A stretch of 8,518 nucleotides of DNA from a bacterium. Its GTDB lineage: Bacteria > NPL-UPA2 > JAUVJM01. Positions within the stretch are counted from its first letter, which is position 1; every line of letters starts with the position of its first letter. The translations under genes and the position numbers were made by a program. The DNA lies in NCBI GenBank assembly GCA_030596585.1, contig JAUVJM010000057.1, forward strand, positions 1 through 8,518, in the 5' to 3' direction. A model generated the notes under the pieces. It saw only the letters and a list, made by a program, of their open reading frames with translations. It was not told where the DNA came from and ran no database searches. This document shows, one piece after another, positions 5,664 to 8,518 of the stretch.

Positions 5664-5693
5664 AGATTCTTCGGGCTTCGCCCTCAGAATGAC
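5664..5693. repeat. REP-like hairpin in the trk leader
   Basis: The core at 5666-5690 folds as ATTCT, TC, GGGC, loop TTC, GCCC, TC, AGAAT: two perfect stem segments (5 and 4 bp) around a small internal loop. The minus-strand form TGTCATTCTGAGGGCGAAGC resembles a dispersed repeat seen in many bacterial genomes, recalled from general knowledge. A similar CTGAGGG motif at 5606-5612 may be a decayed opposite copy, though that stretch is also the promoter spacer. A short minus-strand frame over this repeat (through 5795) is spurious. Confidence 0.65.
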
Positions 5694-5718
5694 AGCAAAG
5701 GCGTAGTGAGGTATGTCT

Positions 5719-6375
5719 ATGTATGCGATAATCATTGGCAGCGGACGTGTCGGCTCTGCACTGGCCACAGCCCTCTCAGGAGAGGGAAACAACATTGTTG
5801 TGATTGACTCTCACGAGGACAAACTGCGCAGACTCGGCCCTGAATTTACAGGACAGGTAATCGTAGGTGACGGAACGGATATCGCAGCTCTCCAGGAAGC
5901 AAAGATCGAAGAAGCTGACGCCCTCATTGCCGCTACCGGCGATGACAATTCAAATCTGATGAGCGCCCAGATTGCAAAAAAAATGTTCAGCGTCAAGAGG
6001 GTTTTAGTCAGAATCAAAGACCCAAACAGAGTCAGCGTGTACAAAGAGTACGACCTCGAAACAGTATCCGCTACCACACTTGCGGCACAGAAGCTGGCGG
6101 AGATGCTCAAGACGAGCAGGGAGATCGAGATACTGGACAGGATAGGAAACAACAAGGCGAAAATCGTGAAATTCGAGTTACCGACACCGAAAACCTGTGA
6201 TACGCTCCTGCGAATGATTGGCTCGGGCGTATTCAATCCTGCTCTTGTCTACGTTAATGGAAAACCGGAACTTCGTCCTCCGGATAAACTTGTGCCTGGA
6301 GCAATTGTGGTCGGAAGCATTCTCTCCGAAGATATGAAACGCCTGAACCGGCTGTTCTCCGGGAAGAAAAGCTAA
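5719..6375 (+). CDS. trkA: Trk potassium-uptake regulatory subunit TrkA, first single-RCK copy
   Basis: This cytosolic subunit binds nucleotide and gates the TrkH membrane subunit for K+ uptake. The 218 residues hold one RCK unit: an N-terminal Rossmann fold with GSGRVG (7-12), Asp30 at the end of strand 2 for the adenosine ribose, GDGTD (50-54) and DDNSNL (75-80), followed by a TrkA-C domain at about 135-205. I chose ATG 5719 because GTGAGG (5706-5711) lies 7 bp before it and the protein then opens MYAIIIGSGRVG as in relatives. The ATG at 5713 would leave 1 bp after that site. E. coli TrkA carries two RCK units in one chain of about 458 residues. Here each is a separate gene, as in CeoB/CeoC-type pairs. 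The stop overlaps the next start (TAATG), indicating coupling. Confidence 0.93.
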   Translation: MYAIIIGSGRVGSALATALSGEGNNIVVIDSHEDKLRRLGPEFTGQVIVGDGTDIAALQEAKIEEADALIAATGDDNSNLMSAQIAKKMFSVKRVLVRIKDPNRVSVYKEYDLETVSATTLAAQKLAEMLKTSREIEILDRIGNNKAKIVKFELPTPKTCDTLLRMIGSGVFNPALVYVNGKPELRPPDKLVPGAIVVGSILSEDMKRLNRLFSGKKS

Positions 6376-7052
6376 TGCAGATAGTAATTGTCGGCGCCGG
6401 CGAAGTGGGTTATTCTCTTGCCGAAGCTCTACTTAAGAACAAACATCAGGTAACAATAATAGAGAAGGAACCCGCTCGGTGTAACGGCGTCGTCAAATTG
6501 CTCAACACAGTGGTTATTCAGGGTGACGGCACCAATGTCTCAACTCTCGCGGATGCTGAATTAGACAAAGCTGACATTCTCATAGCCCTCACCGGACGTG
6601 ACCAGGACAATCTAATAGCCTGCCAGTTAGCTTCAAAGAGATTCCACGTCCCGCGGACAATTGCCAGGGTTACACGCCGCCAGAACAAAAAGCTATTTGA
6701 ACAACTCGGGGGTGTGGACACAGCTGTCAGCACTACTGAGATAATCTCCACAATCGTTGAAGAGGAAGTATCGCTTAAAAACATAGTGACACTTCTTAAT
6801 TTCAAGGACGCCAATGTAGCCATAGTGGAGGTAGCAATCGGAGAAGATTCTCCTGCCAGGGACAAACACATTGTTGACCTGGATTTGCCGGAAGACTGCG
6901 TGCTGATATGCATATTCCGCGGGAACGAAGTGATATTTCCGCACGGGTTAACTTCCATCAAAGCCGGGGATAAAATTCTTTCCGTGACGACCAAGAAGAA
7001 CAAGACTTTGCTCAAAAACCTCATGATCAGTGAAGCCAGTTCCTCTGCATAG
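6375..7052 (+). CDS. trkA: Trk potassium-uptake regulatory subunit TrkA, second single-RCK copy
   Basis: This is the partner RCK protein of the K+ uptake system, 225 residues long. The N-terminal Rossmann fold has GAGEVG (7-12) and GDGTN (50-54), with Glu30 (IIEKE) where the first copy has Asp30; both acids favour NAD(H)-like ligands or ATP/ADP. RDQDNLIA (75-82) follows, and a TrkA-C domain lies at about 137-207, including the FPHGLTSIKAGDKIL turn typical of that domain. The ATG shares one base with the preceding stop (TAATG) and no separate promoter is visible, so equal expression of the pair is likely. The two chains probably assemble together as the octameric ring under TrkH, which is inferred from the family. 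trkH begins 7 bp downstream. Confidence 0.92.
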   Translation: MQIVIVGAGEVGYSLAEALLKNKHQVTIIEKEPARCNGVVKLLNTVVIQGDGTNVSTLADAELDKADILIALTGRDQDNLIACQLASKRFHVPRTIARVTRRQNKKLFEQLGGVDTAVSTTEIISTIVEEEVSLKNIVTLLNFKDANVAIVEVAIGEDSPARDKHIVDLDLPEDCVLICIFRGNEVIFPHGLTSIKAGDKILSVTTKKNKTLLKNLMISEASSSA

Positions 7053-7059
7053 GGCTTTC

Positions 7060-8518
7060 ATGAATTCTACAGAACTCTCTTTCAAGTTCAGGACAAAATA
7101 TCTCGCCATTGTCAGCCACACGGGATTCCTGATGGTGGGACTGGGACTCCTGCTTCTCATACCCCTCTGCACTCTTTTCTTCTTCAAGCAGCCGACTTCA
7201 CTCATACCCGCCTTTGTGTTCCCCTCATCTGTCAGCATACTCGTTGGTATTATCCTCTGGAGAGCTTTTCGTCCAAAAGAAGGCACCACACTCGCCACTC
7301 CCGACGCCGCAGTCATTGTAACGCTAATATGGGTAATAGCGGTCTTTCTAGGCTCACTTCCCTTTGTTTTGACCAACACACTTTCGTTCACAGATGCGAT
7401 ATTCGAAGCGATGAGCGGATGGACAACTACAGGTCTTACCATGGTCAACCCGGAAAGCCTGCCCCACGCACTACTCCTGTGGCGGAGTCTGATGCAGTTC
7501 GTAGGCGGGGCGGGGCTGGCAGTAATCATGCTCTCGGCAATTGTCGGCTCCCTGGGCCCCGGAGTCTACGAGGCAGAAGCCCGGACAGACCACCTCCTGC
7601 CGCACGTGATGCATACCGCACGAATGATTATCAAGATATATGTTTCGTATCACATCCTCGGCATTGGACTTTATCTGTTATCGGGCATGTGTGCCTTTGA
7701 CGCCATATGCCATGCCATGTCAGGACTGGCGACCGGCGGGTTCTCTACCCACAGTGAAAACCTCGCTTATTGGAACAAGCCATCTGTCGAGATAGTAACC
7801 ATGTTTCTGATGATTCTGGGAACGACCAATTTTGCAACTCATCACGCACTCATCTCAAGCCGGGGTAAGAAAGGCTTGCGAGATGCCGAACTCACGCTTC
7901 TGCTCTGGCTGGTATTGATCGGGACGTTCCTGGTCGCGATCTCTCTGCCGGAAACCTTCAGCATCGGACTCGGAGCCAGATTCAGACAGGGTATTTTCCA
8001 GGTGGTTTCGGCAATCTCCGGCACCGGGTATACCACCACAACACTCACCGGATGGGGAGAATTCCCATTATTCATTTTGATAATACTCATGCTGATTGAA
8101 GGAGGAACCGGCTCCACAGCCGGCGGGATTAAACTCTACCGCATCTGTATAATTATGAAATCGGTATGGTGGTGGATAAAAAAGCAGTTCTATCCGCCCT
8201 CTGTTGTAATTCAGAGAACCATATGGCGCCGGGGAGAAAAACTCGAAATCCAGGACAGGCACATACAGGCTGTTGCCGCCTTCATTGGAATATACCTGCT
8301 GACCTACAGCATCGGTGTGCTAATCTTTCTCGCAGACGGCTTTTCTCTCAAAGAGTCGATGTTCGAATTTGCGAGTGCAATCGGGACTGTCGGATTGTCA
8401 GTGGGCATCACCAGACCTGAAATGCCTCTCGCGAGCAAGATAGCCGAAATATTCGGCATGTGGCTCGGAAGGCTCGAGTTTATTGCTATATTTCATGCCT
8501 TTATAAGACTAAGTAGAA
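7060..8518 (+). CDS. trkH: Trk/Ktr potassium-uptake membrane subunit TrkH (3' end cut by window edge)
   Basis: TrkH is the ion-conducting subunit of the SKT (Trk/Ktr/HKT) family, formed by four channel-like repeats in one chain. The 486 visible codons show all four pore loops: GWTTTGLTM (120-128), SGLATGGFSTH (221-231), SGTGYTTT (320-327) and GTVGLSVG (442-449), each with its filter glycine. The hallmark GGTGSTAGGIK (348-358) and the late GRLEF (470-474) are also present. Hydrophobic helices fill most of the rest. Family proteins are about 480-500 residues long, so only a short C-terminal end is missing. The ATG lies 7 bp after trkA copy 2; the upstream AGGG is a modest ribosome-binding site, suggesting coupling. 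The filter sequence cannot tell a K+ transporter coupled to Na+ from one coupled to H+. Confidence 0.94.
   Translation, partial: MNSTELSFKFRTKYLAIVSHTGFLMVGLGLLLLIPLCTLFFFKQPTSLIPAFVFPSSVSILVGIILWRAFRPKEGTTLATPDAAVIVTLIWVIAVFLGSLPFVLTNTLSFTDAIFEAMSGWTTTGLTMVNPESLPHALLLWRSLMQFVGGAGLAVIMLSAIVGSLGPGVYEAEARTDHLLPHVMHTARMIIKIYVSYHILGIGLYLLSGMCAFDAICHAMSGLATGGFSTHSENLAYWNKPSVEIVTMFLMILGTTNFATHHALISSRGKKGLRDAELTLLLWLVLIGTFLVAISLPETFSIGLGARFRQGIFQVVSAISGTGYTTTTLTGWGEFPLFILIILMLIEGGTGSTAGGIKLYRICIIMKSVWWWIKKQFYPPSVVIQRTIWRRGEKLEIQDRHIQAVAAFIGIYLLTYSIGVLIFLADGFSLKESMFEFASAIGTVGLSVGITRPEMPLASKIAEIFGMWLGRLEFIAIFHAFIRLSR

Noticed and set aside
5589..5795. Minus-strand short frame giving ILRAKPEESL
   Set aside because: It is the translation of the REP-like repeat and the start of trkA, a familiar spurious product of this repeat type.
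6948..7529. Minus-strand open frame of 193 codons
   Set aside because: It overlaps the trkA/trkH junction on the opposite strand, where both genes have clear family motifs.

Overview
The window is bacterial chromosomal DNA of intermediate G+C. Genes are tightly packed, clear Shine-Dalgarno sequences precede most starts, and sigma70-type promoters can be read between the divergent gene pairs. The phylum cannot be fixed from this sequence. The free-living housekeeping genes, receiver-only response regulators, an FHA protein and several REP/MITE-like repeats would suit an environmental lineage such as Planctomycetota, Omnitrophota or Desulfobacterota, but that is a guess.

Layout. (1) Positions 1-3521 are one leftward operon. 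In transcription order it holds a receiver-only response regulator, purD, a second closely related receiver, purE, and a reading frame joining a Sua5/YrdC threonylcarbamoyl-AMP synthase domain to a low-molecular-weight protein phosphatase domain (cut by the window's left edge). Every junction is 2-3 bp except purD to the second receiver, which is 45 bp. (2) Positions 3522-3788 are a divergent intergenic region with two outward promoters flanking a 123-bp inverted-repeat element. (3) Positions 3789-4430 encode a rightward single-pass membrane protein with a C-terminal FHA domain. (4) Positions 4475-5512 encode a leftward zinc-dependent medium-chain dehydrogenase, convergent with the FHA gene. 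(5) Positions 5513-5718 are a second divergent promoter region in which the two -35 boxes form a 7-bp inverted repeat; a REP-like hairpin lies in the downstream leader. (6) From 5719 to the right edge is a rightward potassium-uptake operon: two single-RCK trkA genes overlapping by 1 bp, then trkH, nearly complete when the window ends.

How the parts fit. PurD and PurE perform two steps of de novo purine synthesis, Sua5 makes the t6A tRNA modification precursor, and the phosphatase domain probably removes phosphate from a protein side chain. The receivers would accept phosphate from histidine kinases encoded elsewhere. The Trk genes form a complete K+ uptake module of nucleotide-binding gating subunits plus channel-like membrane subunit.

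No wholly new system is evident. The most unusual points are a palindromic repeat element lying in frame as the linker of the Sua5-phosphatase fusion, the duplicated receiver gene placed ahead of both purine genes with matching junctions, and the mirror-image promoter pair ahead of the dehydrogenase and trk genes.
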